Shown: positions 9,581 to 17,957 of the stretch, piece after piece
How the letters are laid out: the number at the start of each line of letters is the position of its first letter
How positions within the stretch are numbered: the stretch's first letter is position 1
Origin: Phycisphaerales bacterium
GTDB lineage: Bacteria > Planctomycetota > Phycisphaerae > UBA1845
DNA: 64,000 nt
Direction of reading: 5' to 3'
Assembly (NCBI GenBank): GCA_020639095.1
Contig: JACKHH010000003.1
Span: 1-64,000, forward strand
Position numbers and translations under genes: made by a program
Notes under the pieces: model-generated
What the model was told of the DNA's origin: nothing
Seen by the model: the letters and a program-made list of their open reading frames with translations, nothing else
The model's database searches: none

Positions 9581-10746
9581 AGGTTGCGTTGATTATTGAG
9601 TGGCTGGACGCGTCGCGCGGTGGGGCGGAGACGTCCACGCAGCAGTTCATGCACGAGTTGATTCGCCTGGGCGTGCAGCTCGAAGTGTTCACGCGGAGTC
9701 GGATTCCGAGTCGGCCCGGGATCAACGTACACACGGTGCGGTGCAAGGGGCCGTTGCGGGCGCTGCGATCGCGTGATTTCATTCGGCGGGCAGACTCGGC
9801 TGCCATGCATTCGCAGGCGGAGATCATCCACGCGATATCGCCGTCGCTGGCTGCGAACGTCTACCAGCCGAGGGGCGGCACGATCGCAGAAACGATTGTG
9901 CGCAACCGGGCGGTGCGGAAATCGCGATCGGCGCAGGCGTTCAAGCAGCTGCTGCAATACACGAATGTGAAGGAGCGGATGCTGCTGCGCCTGGAGCGGA
10001 AAATGCTCGGGGATGGCGACCCGCCGGTGGTGCTCGCGCTGTCCGATTACGTGATTCGGCAACTGCACGAGCACTACCAGTTGCCCGATGAACGCATCCG
10101 CAAAGTGTTCAACGGGGTCGATCCGGATACGTCCGACGCTGCAACGCGTGCTGCCAATCGTCGAGAGATTCGCGCGATGTACGCCGTCCCCGACGACGCG
10201 ATTCTCGCACTTACCGTCGCGCACAACTTTCGCCTCAAGGGCGTGCACACGCTGATCGAAGCGCTGCAACAGGTTCGTGCGGAATGGCACGTGGCGAATT
10301 TGCGGGTGCTCGTCGCGGGCAAGTCGAAACCGGAGGCGTGGGAGAATCTCGTGCGCCGTCTGCATCTGAACGACGTCGTGCAGTTCGTCGGGCCCACGCA
10401 GCGCATCCGCGCGTTCTACCACGCGGCGGACTTTCTGGTACACCCGACCTTCTACGACCCGTGCAGCCGAGTCGTGCTCGAAGCGTTGTCTTCCGGGCTG
10501 CCGTGCATCACCACGCGTTACGATGGGGCGGCGGAGATGGTCGCGGACGAGGTCAACGGTTTTGTGCTCGACATGGCTGGTGATCCGCGTATTCTCGCCG
10601 AACGCATCGCGAACCTTTGCGACGCGGACGTACGCAGGCGGATGCGCGAAGCCGTTGGTGGATTGCCGGCGGCGGACATGCGCAAGCACGCGGAAGCGGT
10701 ATTTGAGATTTATCAATCGATGGTTGAGGGCGCAGGCGGACGATGA
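9577..10746 (+). CDS. Glycosyltransferase family 4 (WaaG-like)
   Basis: A 389-residue GT-B glycosyltransferase, likely adding a sugar to the LPS core. The N-terminal domain starts KVALIIEWLDASRGGAE, and the C-terminal domain shows GVHTLIEAL, the FVGPTQRI turn and the donor-binding PCSRVVLEALSSGLP segment. In this last segment the first Glu of the usual EX7E motif is replaced by Asp (DPCSRVVLE). GTG is chosen because GGAGG lies seven bases upstream and it overlaps the kinase stop; the frame is open 30 codons further upstream but that part overlaps the kinase gene. Confidence 0.9.
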   Translation: MKVALIIEWLDASRGGAETSTQQFMHELIRLGVQLEVFTRSRIPSRPGINVHTVRCKGPLRALRSRDFIRRADSAAMHSQAEIIHAISPSLAANVYQPRGGTIAETIVRNRAVRKSRSAQAFKQLLQYTNVKERMLLRLERKMLGDGDPPVVLALSDYVIRQLHEHYQLPDERIRKVFNGVDPDTSDAATRAANRREIRAMYAVPDDAILALTVAHNFRLKGVHTLIEALQQVRAEWHVANLRVLVAGKSKPEAWENLVRRLHLNDVVQFVGPTQRIRAFYHAADFLVHPTFYDPCSRVVLEALSSGLPCITTRYDGAAEMVADEVNGFVLDMAGDPRILAERIANLCDADVRRRMREAVGGLPAADMRKHAEAVFEIYQSMVEGAGGR

Positions 10747-11435
10747 GCGGGCCCGCGGTTGTCGGCATCTTGGCGGTGGCGTGCTACCTGATCGGGTCGA
10801 TCCCGTTTGGGCTCGTGGTGGGCCGATGTCATGGCATCGATGTCCGCACAGCCGGTAGCGGCAATATCGGCGCGACGAACGTCGGCAGGTTGCTCGGGCG
10901 GAAGTGGGGCATTCTCGTTTTCGTGCTGGACGTGCTCAAGGGCCTGGTTCCGACGTTTGTCGCGGGGCGGTTCATTGCGGACGGTTTCGGGCAGTGGGGC
11001 TGGTCGGCGACGGCGGCCAACGTGGGCTGGCTGCTGTGCGGGGTGTGTTGCATTCTGGGGCACAACTTTCCGATTTACCTGCGGTTCCGCGGCGGCAAGG
11101 GGGTGGCGACGTCGCTGGGTGTGTTGCTTGGGGTGTATCCGTATTTGACCGTTGCGGGCCTGCTGGCTGCCGTCATTTGGGCGGTGGTGACGTTGACGAC
11201 GCGGTACGTGTCGCTGGGTTCGATTGTGGCGGCTGGCGCTTTGCCGGTGATTGTGGTGGTGAGCGCGTGGCTGCGTGGCGGGGATGCGCTGAAGGCCAAC
11301 CTGCCGATGGTGGGATTCGCGTTGCTGGCGTGTGCGCTGGTGATTTATCGGCACCGGGGCAATCTGGCGCGGTTGCGAGCGGGTACGGAGAACAAGATCG
11401 GCTCGCGTAAGCAGGCAACCTCGGTGGAGCAGTGA
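10743..11435 (+). CDS. plsY: Acyl-phosphate:glycerol-3-phosphate acyltransferase PlsY
   Basis: An inner-membrane enzyme of 230 residues that makes lysophosphatidic acid from acyl-phosphate and glycerol-3-phosphate, the first step of phospholipid synthesis. Motif SGNIGATNVGR (about 39-49) and GHNFPIYLRFRGGKGVATSLG (about 105-125) are those of PlsY, with five or so hydrophobic helices between and around them. The start ATG overlaps the GT4 stop codon. Finding it as the last gene of an LPS-core operon ties phospholipid supply to outer-membrane building; that link is inference. Confidence 0.95.
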   Translation: MSGPAVVGILAVACYLIGSIPFGLVVGRCHGIDVRTAGSGNIGATNVGRLLGRKWGILVFVLDVLKGLVPTFVAGRFIADGFGQWGWSATAANVGWLLCGVCCILGHNFPIYLRFRGGKGVATSLGVLLGVYPYLTVAGLLAAVIWAVVTLTTRYVSLGSIVAAGALPVIVVVSAWLRGGDALKANLPMVGFALLACALVIYRHRGNLARLRAGTENKIGSRKQATSVEQ

Positions 11436-11606
11436 AACCTTTTCAGTCCCGCGATGTTGGTGAGTTTAACTTAGCAAGCTGGTGAGAAGTTGATTGCCAG
11501 CACGGGCGGGACAGCGGTAGACTATATGTTCTGCGCGCAACGGCCGGTGGCTTTTGCGATTTGGCGCGACCTAGAATAACAGGGAGAGCGCTTCCGCGGG
11601 CGGAGG

Positions 11607-13313
11607 ATGGAACGGCAAGCGATGTCGGAGAGCGTCACGAGACCCATGACGGTACTTGTCCTGCGCAGCGCGCGCACGCGTGCTCAGAGTTTCCTGGATC
11701 AACTGGGTGACAATGTCGTAGTGCGCGAGGTGGATTCCCTCGCGGGCGCCATCGATCTGATCAGCCGAGAGCCGGTGGACCTGGTGCTCGCGGATCCGAC
11801 GCCGCTGCTCGCGTTGACCTCGGCAGGTTCGTATCACGCGACGGCGAGCATGCTGGAACGGGCGCCGACGGGGATGTGCGTCTGCGATACCGACGGGAAG
11901 TTCCTCTGGGCCAATCCGCGGATGCTCGCGTACGGGCCGGTGGTGGCTGAGAAGGTCAAAGACCTCTGCCGCGACGCGCTTGAATGGGCGCGGGAAGGGG
12001 CGTTCGATCGGCCTTCGCATGTCCGCGGGCGGCAGTCGCTGGTTGAGCTGGAGGGTGCTGCTTTTGAGGTGAGCATCACGCCGGTCGTTGACGACGCCGG
12101 GAAGATCACGCAAGCGGCTGCCCTGGTTTGGGATGCGACACGCGAACGCAGCCTGCGCGAGAAGATCGACGCGATCGACAAGGCCGCCGAAGAACTGGTC
12201 AGCCTCGACGCTGAGCAAATCCAACGTCTCGACGTGCAACAGCGACTCGACCTGCTGGAACAGAAGCTGATTCGCTACACGCTGGAGTTGATGAACTTCG
12301 ATAACTTCACCGTTCACCTCCTCGATAAGAAAACCAATAAACTCGATCTCGTGCTTTCGACGGGCATGCCCAGCCAGGTGGACGAGATTCCGATCTACGC
12401 CCAGCCGGAAGGCAATGGCGTTTGCGGATATGTCGCGGCGCGCGGGTGCAGCTACCTGTGTCCCGACATTTCGCAGGACAGCAGGTACATTCAGGGGATC
12501 GCGGAAGCACGCTCGTGCCTCGCGGTGCCGCTGCGTTTGCACGGCGAAGTGATCGGTGTGTTCAACGTTGAGAGCAAGCAGCCGAACGCGTTCAACGAAG
12601 ACGATCGCCAGTTCGCGGAGATTTTCGCGCGTCACATCGCGATGGCGCTGCACATTCTCAACCTGCTGGTGAGTGAGCGTCACCGTACAACCGGGCAACT
12701 CGCGAGCGACGTGGGCAGCGAGATCACCGGTCCGCTCAATGACATCGTGACTGAGATTCAGAACCTGGTTGAGGATTACATCGGGCACGATGAGTTGCGT
12801 GCGCGGTTGAATCAGGTGGGTGACAATGCCGCGAAGATTCGCGATGCGCTGCGCCGCATGACGTCGCCGCAACGCGGTCTGATTGACCGGCGGCGTTCGA
12901 CGAACGCGACGGGTGGCGATCCGATTCTTCAGGGTCGGCGCATCCTCGTGGTGGATGACGAAGATGTCATTCGCGAAACGGTGGGCGACGTGCTGCGCGG
13001 TTGTGGTTGCGAAATCCAGGAAGCCTCCAACGGGGCTGAGGGGATCGCGCGCATTGGCGAGAGCGACTTCGACCTCGTGCTCAGCGATATCAAGATGCCG
13101 GAGCACAGCGGCTATGAGGTGTTCGCCGCCGCGAAGGAACGCAACAAAGACTGTCCGGTAATCCTGATGACCGGCTTCGGGTATGACCCCAATCATTCCA
13201 TTGTCCGCGCCCGGCGTGAAGGTCTGGCGGCGGTACTCTTCAAGCCGTTCAAGGTCGAGCAACTGCTCGGCGAAATCCGGACGGCAATTCGTTCGGTCGA
13301 GAAGCGAACCTAA
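11607..13313 (+). CDS. PAS-GAF-receiver regulatory protein without a kinase ATPase domain
   Basis: A 568-residue signalling protein. In order: a receiver-like degenerate segment (about 13-70, LVLADPTP), a PAS-like domain (about 80-185, ERAPTGMCVCDTDGKFLWANP), a GAF domain (about 195-355), a helical region resembling a histidine-kinase dimerisation helix but with the phospho-accepting His missing (DVGSEITGPL, about 372-382), and a complete C-terminal receiver with VVDDED, phospho-acceptor Asp494 in LVLSDIKMP, the MTGFG Thr and FKPFK Lys. No HATPase domain or DNA-binding output follows. The start is doubtful: GGAGG abuts this ATG, and a second ATG lies five codons on. Confidence 0.85.
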   Translation: MERQAMSESVTRPMTVLVLRSARTRAQSFLDQLGDNVVVREVDSLAGAIDLISREPVDLVLADPTPLLALTSAGSYHATASMLERAPTGMCVCDTDGKFLWANPRMLAYGPVVAEKVKDLCRDALEWAREGAFDRPSHVRGRQSLVELEGAAFEVSITPVVDDAGKITQAAALVWDATRERSLREKIDAIDKAAEELVSLDAEQIQRLDVQQRLDLLEQKLIRYTLELMNFDNFTVHLLDKKTNKLDLVLSTGMPSQVDEIPIYAQPEGNGVCGYVAARGCSYLCPDISQDSRYIQGIAEARSCLAVPLRLHGEVIGVFNVESKQPNAFNEDDRQFAEIFARHIAMALHILNLLVSERHRTTGQLASDVGSEITGPLNDIVTEIQNLVEDYIGHDELRARLNQVGDNAAKIRDALRRMTSPQRGLIDRRRSTNATGGDPILQGRRILVVDDEDVIRETVGDVLRGCGCEIQEASNGAEGIARIGESDFDLVLSDIKMPEHSGYEVFAAAKERNKDCPVILMTGFGYDPNHSIVRARREGLAAVLFKPFKVEQLLGEIRTAIRSVEKRT

Positions 13314-13416
13314 ACCACATTCCGTGCGTAGTTCATAGCGGTATTTGCAGGCTGCGTATTGCGACGCGAACCGTTGCGCGATTGTTGCGCCTTGGTTGAG
13401 CGGGAGCGTCGTATCG

Positions 13417-13445
13417 TTGCGTCTGTATACCGGGGGTGCTACGAT
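13417..13445 (+). promoter_or_regulatory. Candidate sigma-70 promoter of the moxR-bat operon
   Basis: TTGCGT at 13417-13422 and TACGAT at 13440-13445 are separated by 17 bases, and lie 54 bases upstream of the moxR ATG. Both hexamers match the consensus at four of six positions or better. It is the best candidate in the gap between the receiver gene and moxR. Confidence 0.4.
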
Positions 13446-13498
13446 CATCCTCCGACCGGATCGGGATTCCACAGGGCTAATCGAGGACGCAAGCGGTC

Positions 13499-14497
13499 AT
13501 GGCCATTTCAGAAGTCGACGTACGGAACATCGGTGAGCAGGTCCAGGCAGCGGCGGAGCCGTTCGACAAGTTGCTACAGGAATTGCACCGCGTCATCGTC
13601 GGTCAGGAGGCGCTGCTCAACAAGTTGTTCGTCGGGTTGCTCGCGAACGGGCACATTCTCATCGAGGGTGTTCCCGGTTTGGCGAAGACGACGGCGGTCG
13701 CTTGTTTGGCGGCGGGTATTGAGACGAAGTTTCAGCGATTGCAGTTCACGCCCGACCTCTTGCCGGCGGACCTGATCGGTACGTTGATCTACCGGCCTCA
13801 GGATGGAACGTTCGAAGTTTCGAAGGGGCCGATCTTCGCGAATGTGATTCTCGCGGATGAGATCAACCGCGCGCCGGCGAAGGTGCAAAGCGCGCTGCTC
13901 GAAGCGATGCAGGAGCGGCAGGTCACGATCGGCAAGGAGACGTTCCGTCTCGACGATCCGTTCATCGTGCTCGCGACGCAGAACCCGATCGAGCAGGAAG
14001 GTACCTATCCACTGCCGGAAGCGCAGGTCGACCGTTTCATGCTCAAGCTCGAGGTGACGTATCCGACGAAAGCGGAGGAACGCATCATCCTCGATCGCAT
14101 GGGCGAGACGTCGCCGTTGAAGCTTATCGAACCGGTGATGAAACCGGAGCATATCGCCGACGCGCGCAAGCTCGTCGATCAAATCTACATCGATGATCGT
14201 ATCAAGGATTACATCGTCGATCTGGTGCAGGCGACGCGCCAGCCGGAGCAGTACGGTCTGAAGATGAGCGATCTGATTCAGTATGGCGCTTCGCCGCGGG
14301 CAACAATCTTCCTGACGTTGGGCGCGAAGGCGTCGGCGTTCCTCGGCGGGCGTGGTTACGTGACGCCGCAGGACGTGAAGAACGTGGCGCTCGACGTGCT
14401 GCGTCACCGCGTGATCGTAACCTACGAAGCCGAGGCGGAAGAAAAGACCCCGGCACACGTGGTGCAGCAGATTCTCGATCACGTACCGGTACCCTAA
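13499..14497 (+). CDS. moxR: MoxR-family AAA+ ATPase
   Basis: A 332-residue ATPase of the MoxR class, which acts as a chaperone for maturation of von Willebrand-domain proteins encoded alongside it. Walker A GVPGLAKT (about 57-64), Walker B ILADEINRAP (about 115-124), the sensor-1 ATQNP motif and the VDRFMLK arginine-finger region are all visible. It is the first gene of a run of nine genes in the same direction ending at batE, the standard order in aerotolerance (bat) operons. The ATG follows GCAAGCGG about three bases upstream, a weak ribosome site. Confidence 0.95.
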   Translation: MAISEVDVRNIGEQVQAAAEPFDKLLQELHRVIVGQEALLNKLFVGLLANGHILIEGVPGLAKTTAVACLAAGIETKFQRLQFTPDLLPADLIGTLIYRPQDGTFEVSKGPIFANVILADEINRAPAKVQSALLEAMQERQVTIGKETFRLDDPFIVLATQNPIEQEGTYPLPEAQVDRFMLKLEVTYPTKAEERIILDRMGETSPLKLIEPVMKPEHIADARKLVDQIYIDDRIKDYIVDLVQATRQPEQYGLKMSDLIQYGASPRATIFLTLGAKASAFLGGRGYVTPQDVKNVALDVLRHRVIVTYEAEAEEKTPAHVVQQILDHVPVP

Positions 14498-14503
14498 AGA
14501 GGC

Positions 14504-14536
14504 GAATGATGAATGACGAATGATGAATGATGAATG
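14504..14536 (+). repeat. Heptamer array GAATGAY x5
   Basis: Five head-to-tail heptamers (GAATGAT, GAATGAC, GAATGAT, GAATGAT, GAATGG) start six bases after the moxR stop. Related units occur, in the opposite sense, at 14578-14605 and again at 19107-19134. Confidence 0.85.
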
Positions 14537-14577
14537 GTCGACGATTGGGGATGTTGCCCGCCGGCAGTACGCAGTTT

Positions 14578-14605
14578 CATTCAGCATTCAGCATTCAGCA
14601 TTCAG
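14578..14605 (+). repeat. Heptamer array CATTCAG x4
   Basis: Four perfect CATTCAG heptamers just upstream of the DUF58 gene. CATTC is the complement of the GAATG core of the array at 14504-14536, so the two could pair in the transcript as a hairpin with a roughly 41-base loop. Confidence 0.85.
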
Positions 14606-14617
14606 CACTGTTTCATC

Positions 14618-15496
14618 ATGCTTCCTGCTGAATTACTCAAGAAAATCCGCCGGATTGAGATCCGCACCTCGCACATGGTCAACGACCTGCTTGCGGGGCA
14701 GTATCACTCCGCGTTTCGCGGGCGCGGTATGGAGTTCGAGGAGGTGCGCGAGTACCGCATCGGCGACGACATCCGCACCATCGATCGCAACGTGAGCGCG
14801 CGCTACGGCAAGCCGCACGTCAAGATCTTCCGCGAGGAACGCGAACTCACCGTCATCCTGCTCGTCGACATGAGCCGGTCGCACCAGTTCGGTACGCAGG
14901 ACCAGCTCAAACGCGAACTGGTCGCGGAGGTGTGCGCGACGCTCGCGTTCTCGGCGATTCGCAACAACGACAAGGTGGGCTTGATCGCGTTCACCGATCG
15001 CGTCGAGAAGTTCGTCGCGCCGCGCAAGGGGCAAAAGCACGTGCTCCGCGTAATCCGTGAACTGCTCTATCTGACGCCCGAGGGGAGCGGCACTGATTTG
15101 TCGGCTGCGTTTGATTATCTGAATAAGACGACGCGGCGGCGCAGCGTGGTGTTTCTGGTCAGCGACTTTCAAGCGGCGGGCTATGAGAAACCGCTGCGCA
15201 TCGCGCGTAAGCGCAACGACGTCATCCCCATTTCGGTGAGCGATCGCCGCGAAATGGAACTGCCCAACGTGGGGCTGATCGAGCTTGAGGACGCGGAAAC
15301 GGGCGAGACGGTGATCGTGGATACGTCGAGTAAAACGCTGCGGCGCAATTACGCGCTGGCGGCGGCGGTTCGCGCCGACGAACGCGAGACGATGTTCCGC
15401 AGAATGAAAATGGACTCCATCGACGTGCGGACGGGCGAGTCATTCGTTGAGCCGCTCGCGCGTTTCTTCCGTAAACGAGAGGCAAGGATGTCGTGA
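14618..15496 (+). CDS. DUF58 domain protein (bat operon)
   Basis: A 292-residue DUF58 protein, the usual partner of MoxR and the BatA/B von Willebrand proteins, with no known enzymatic role. Diagnostic strings are FRGRGMEFEEVREY, GDDIRTIDRNVSARYGKP and the von Willebrand-like LLVDMSRSHQFGT, in which DMSRS is a MIDAS-type DxSxS. GSGTDL supplies a Thr for the same site. The start MLPAELLKK is chosen because the earlier open frame covers only the heptamer-repeat spacer. Its stop overlaps the next gene's GTG. Confidence 0.93.
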   Translation: MLPAELLKKIRRIEIRTSHMVNDLLAGQYHSAFRGRGMEFEEVREYRIGDDIRTIDRNVSARYGKPHVKIFREERELTVILLVDMSRSHQFGTQDQLKRELVAEVCATLAFSAIRNNDKVGLIAFTDRVEKFVAPRKGQKHVLRVIRELLYLTPEGSGTDLSAAFDYLNKTTRRRSVVFLVSDFQAAGYEKPLRIARKRNDVIPISVSDRREMELPNVGLIELEDAETGETVIVDTSSKTLRRNYALAAAVRADERETMFRRMKMDSIDVRTGESFVEPLARFFRKREARMS

Positions 15497-16905
15497 CCGT
15501 GCAGTCGCCCAAACTTGAGGTTCCGGAAACGCGTACCCGCGAGCGCAGTGGTATGAGCGGGTTCGTGTTCGTGCTCCTGCTCGTCGTTCTCGTCGTGCAG
15601 ATCTTGAGCCTGTTCGTCTCGCCGTCGGGTCAGCACGCGATCAACATCGGCGGGCACACGCAGCAGCTCAGCGTTGAGGATATCCGTAACGCGGCGCTCG
15701 AGCTGGAACGCAAGAACGTCAGCGAGGAAGCGGCTGGTTTGTGGAGCGAGTATCTCGACGCCGCGCGTCTCAACGGCGTCGAAGAGGGCAACATCCGCTA
15801 CCGTATTGGGAAAAACTGGCAGAACTCGGGCAAGGCGGATCGGGCGTATGCGCAGTTCGTGCTCGCGGAAATTCTGCTGGGCGACTCCAACCCGGAACTC
15901 AAGGATGAGATCGGCAGGCGGCGGCGTGAGTGTCTCCGCGACATGGGAAACTTCGCCGATCTTGCGCGCGAGATCGCGGAACAGTCCCAGCCGGACAGCA
16001 CGGTCGACCTGGAGAAAGAGCAGGTCGTCGCGGAGATCGGTAGCCAGAAGATCACCGTCGCGGATTTCAATCGGATGCTCACGGACCAGATCGAGTTGGC
16101 GGTGAAGGCCCGGCCTGGAATGTCGCAGGAAGAGGAGCAGATTAACCGCGAACGTTATCACAAACAGTTGACCGATCCGCAACGCCGGGAGCAGACGCTT
16201 CAGAACATGGTGGTGACGCGGGTGCTGGCGGAGGAGGCGCGCAAGCAGGAGATCCATCGTTCGCCGGAGTTCCGCGAGCGGTTGTCGGCGATGGCGGACA
16301 GCGTGCTGGCGCAGACGCTGTTGTTCGACGAGGTCAGCAAGCGTGCGACGGTCACCGACGAGGACGTGAAGCGCTTCTATGAGGCGAACAAGTCGCGCTA
16401 CGAACAACCGGCAGCCAGCTTCATCGGGCACATTCTCTGTGCGGACGAAGCCACGGCGCGCAAGGTGATCCAGCGCATTCAGGGCGGGGAGTCGTTTGAC
16501 AGCATCGCCAAGAGCGAGTCGCGCGACGCGGGCACGCGGGACAAGTTCGGGATCATCGCCGATCCGGTGGCAGAGGATGGCGACTACGTGCCCGGCATTG
16601 GGAAAAATAAAACGTTGCACGACGCGATCCGCAACGCGGAAGCGAGCGAGGTCCTGCCCGAGCCGTATGAGAGCGCAAAGGGCTGGCACGTGATCAAGGT
16701 GGTTTCGCACCAGACGCGGTTGGCTCAGCCGTTCGAGGAAATTGCGGATGAGGTGCGGCGCGATACGCAGGCGGCGCGAAGCCTGGAAGTGTCGCAGCAG
16801 TACCTTGCGGAGTTGCAGACAGAATACGGCGTCAAGCTCTATCCGACGGCGCTCGATGCCGCCAGTGAGCAGGACGCGAAGGACGAAACGCCGCAAACGC
16901 CATGA
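15493..16905 (+). CDS. Membrane-anchored PpiC/SurA-type peptidyl-prolyl isomerase
   Basis: A 470-residue protein with a single N-terminal membrane anchor (about 21-43, FVFVLLLVVLVVQILSLFV) facing the periplasm. A TPR-like helical segment follows (about 55-150), then a SurA-type chaperone core (about 170-290) and a parvulin domain (about 300-410) with GHILC, FDSIAKSES and GWHVIKV. The lack of a typical HxQ near the end of the parvulin domain is noted (ASFIGHIL is present). GTG is preceded by AAGGA six bases upstream and overlaps the DUF58 stop. A PPIase is not a regular member of bat operons; here it may fold the exported domains of its neighbours, which is inference. Confidence 0.88.
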   Translation: MTVQSPKLEVPETRTRERSGMSGFVFVLLLVVLVVQILSLFVSPSGQHAINIGGHTQQLSVEDIRNAALELERKNVSEEAAGLWSEYLDAARLNGVEEGNIRYRIGKNWQNSGKADRAYAQFVLAEILLGDSNPELKDEIGRRRRECLRDMGNFADLAREIAEQSQPDSTVDLEKEQVVAEIGSQKITVADFNRMLTDQIELAVKARPGMSQEEEQINRERYHKQLTDPQRREQTLQNMVVTRVLAEEARKQEIHRSPEFRERLSAMADSVLAQTLLFDEVSKRATVTDEDVKRFYEANKSRYEQPAASFIGHILCADEATARKVIQRIQGGESFDSIAKSESRDAGTRDKFGIIADPVAEDGDYVPGIGKNKTLHDAIRNAEASEVLPEPYESAKGWHVIKVVSHQTRLAQPFEEIADEVRRDTQAARSLEVSQQYLAELQTEYGVKLYPTALDAASEQDAKDETPQTP

Positions 16906-17957
16906 GAACGAAGCGTGGCACATTTCAGCTGGCTTATTTTGGCGCGATCGCGCTGCTCGCACTGGCGAGCGGGATCGCGTGCGAGAAGTCCGCGCCCGAG
17001 GAAGCCAAGACCGAAGCGAACGCGGAACCGGTCGTGAAGACGACGGATCGCGGCCCGGTGAAGCTCACGGTGACCGCGGGCAAGGGCACGATCAGTATCG
17101 CCGAGCGACTCGATCTGACGATCGAAGTGCAAGCCGCGAGCGATATTGAAGTCGAGATGCCGCAGTTCGGTGACGCGCTCGCGGAGTTTGAGATTCGCGA
17201 TTTCCACGATCAGCCGGTGAAGGTGGCGGACGATGGGGAGAAGACGTACACGCAGGTGTACGACCTCGATATCTTTCTCTCCGGGGAATACACCATCCCG
17301 GGCATCACCGCGAAGTATCGCACGCCGGGCAGCGAAGAATACGCCGAGCTGACCAGCGATCCGATCACGATCACCGTGAAGTCGCTGCTTGAAGGCGAGT
17401 TCGATCCGCAGAAGTTCGCCGACGTCAAACCGGTGGCGACGTTGCCGGTGGATCACCACTGGAGCACGGTTGCGCTGGCGGTTGTTGGCGGTGGGGCGGG
17501 CGTGGTTGTGCTGGCGCTGCTCGTACTGTGGTTGGTGCGGCGCAGCCGGCGTCCGGCAGAGGTGCTGCGAATCCCGGCGCATGAGTGGGCGCTGTCGGCG
17601 CTGCGGGCGCTCGCGGAAGCAAAGCTCATCGAAGCCGGTCGGATTCAAGAGTTTTATTATCGCCTCAGCGAGATCGCGCGGCAGTACATCGAACGGCGAT
17701 TCGGTCTGATGGCGCCGGAGCGCACGACCGAGGAGTTTCTGATCGAGATGCGCAGCAGCAACGCGCTGGCGGCGGAGCATCAGGTGCTGCTCGGCGAGTT
17801 TCTTGAGGCGTGCGACATGGTTAAGTATGCGCGTCATGAACCGGACAATGCGGAGATTGAGCGCGCGTTCAACGCGGCTCGTGACTTCGTCACCGAGACG
17901 AAGCTGATCGCGCCGGTGGAGCATGCCGAGCCCGCGGCGCAGGAGGTGGCTGCCTGA
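16902..17957 (+). CDS. BatD-like / DUF4381-type lipoprotein
   Basis: A 351-residue protein with a signal peptide and lipobox (LASGIAC, Cys about residue 27), a beta-sandwich exported domain (about 50-175, with VKLTVTAGKGTISIAERLDLTIEV typical of BatD repeats), a membrane helix (about 192-213) and a helical cytoplasmic tail of about 130 residues. The tail has the FYYRLSEIARQYIERRF pattern seen in proteins that sit between DUF58 and BatA. Start and stop overlap the neighbouring genes, so translation is coupled. Having both a signal lipobox and a later membrane helix would leave the beta domain outside and the tail inside. Confidence 0.85.
   Translation: MRTKRGTFQLAYFGAIALLALASGIACEKSAPEEAKTEANAEPVVKTTDRGPVKLTVTAGKGTISIAERLDLTIEVQAASDIEVEMPQFGDALAEFEIRDFHDQPVKVADDGEKTYTQVYDLDIFLSGEYTIPGITAKYRTPGSEEYAELTSDPITITVKSLLEGEFDPQKFADVKPVATLPVDHHWSTVALAVVGGGAGVVVLALLVLWLVRRSRRPAEVLRIPAHEWALSALRALAEAKLIEAGRIQEFYYRLSEIARQYIERRFGLMAPERTTEEFLIEMRSSNALAAEHQVLLGEFLEACDMVKYARHEPDNAEIERAFNAARDFVTETKLIAPVEHAEPAAQEVAA

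Noticed and set aside
9388..10716. 442-codon minus-strand frame over the GT4 gene
   Set aside because: Antisense of a gene with clear GT-B motifs; His/Arg-rich, no ribosome site.
11436..11606. Promoter for the receiver gene at TAGAAT (11572-11577)
   Set aside because: The TTGCGA partner is only 12 bases away, too short for a sigma-70 promoter.
11571..13472. 633-codon open frame on the minus strand across the PAS-GAF-receiver gene
   Set aside because: It lies antisense to a gene with recognisable domains and has the Arg/His/Ala-rich composition typical of antisense frames in GC-rich DNA; no family features.
14504..14605. Possible CRISPR array
   Set aside because: Repeats are only seven bases long with no spacers; they are tandem microsatellites.
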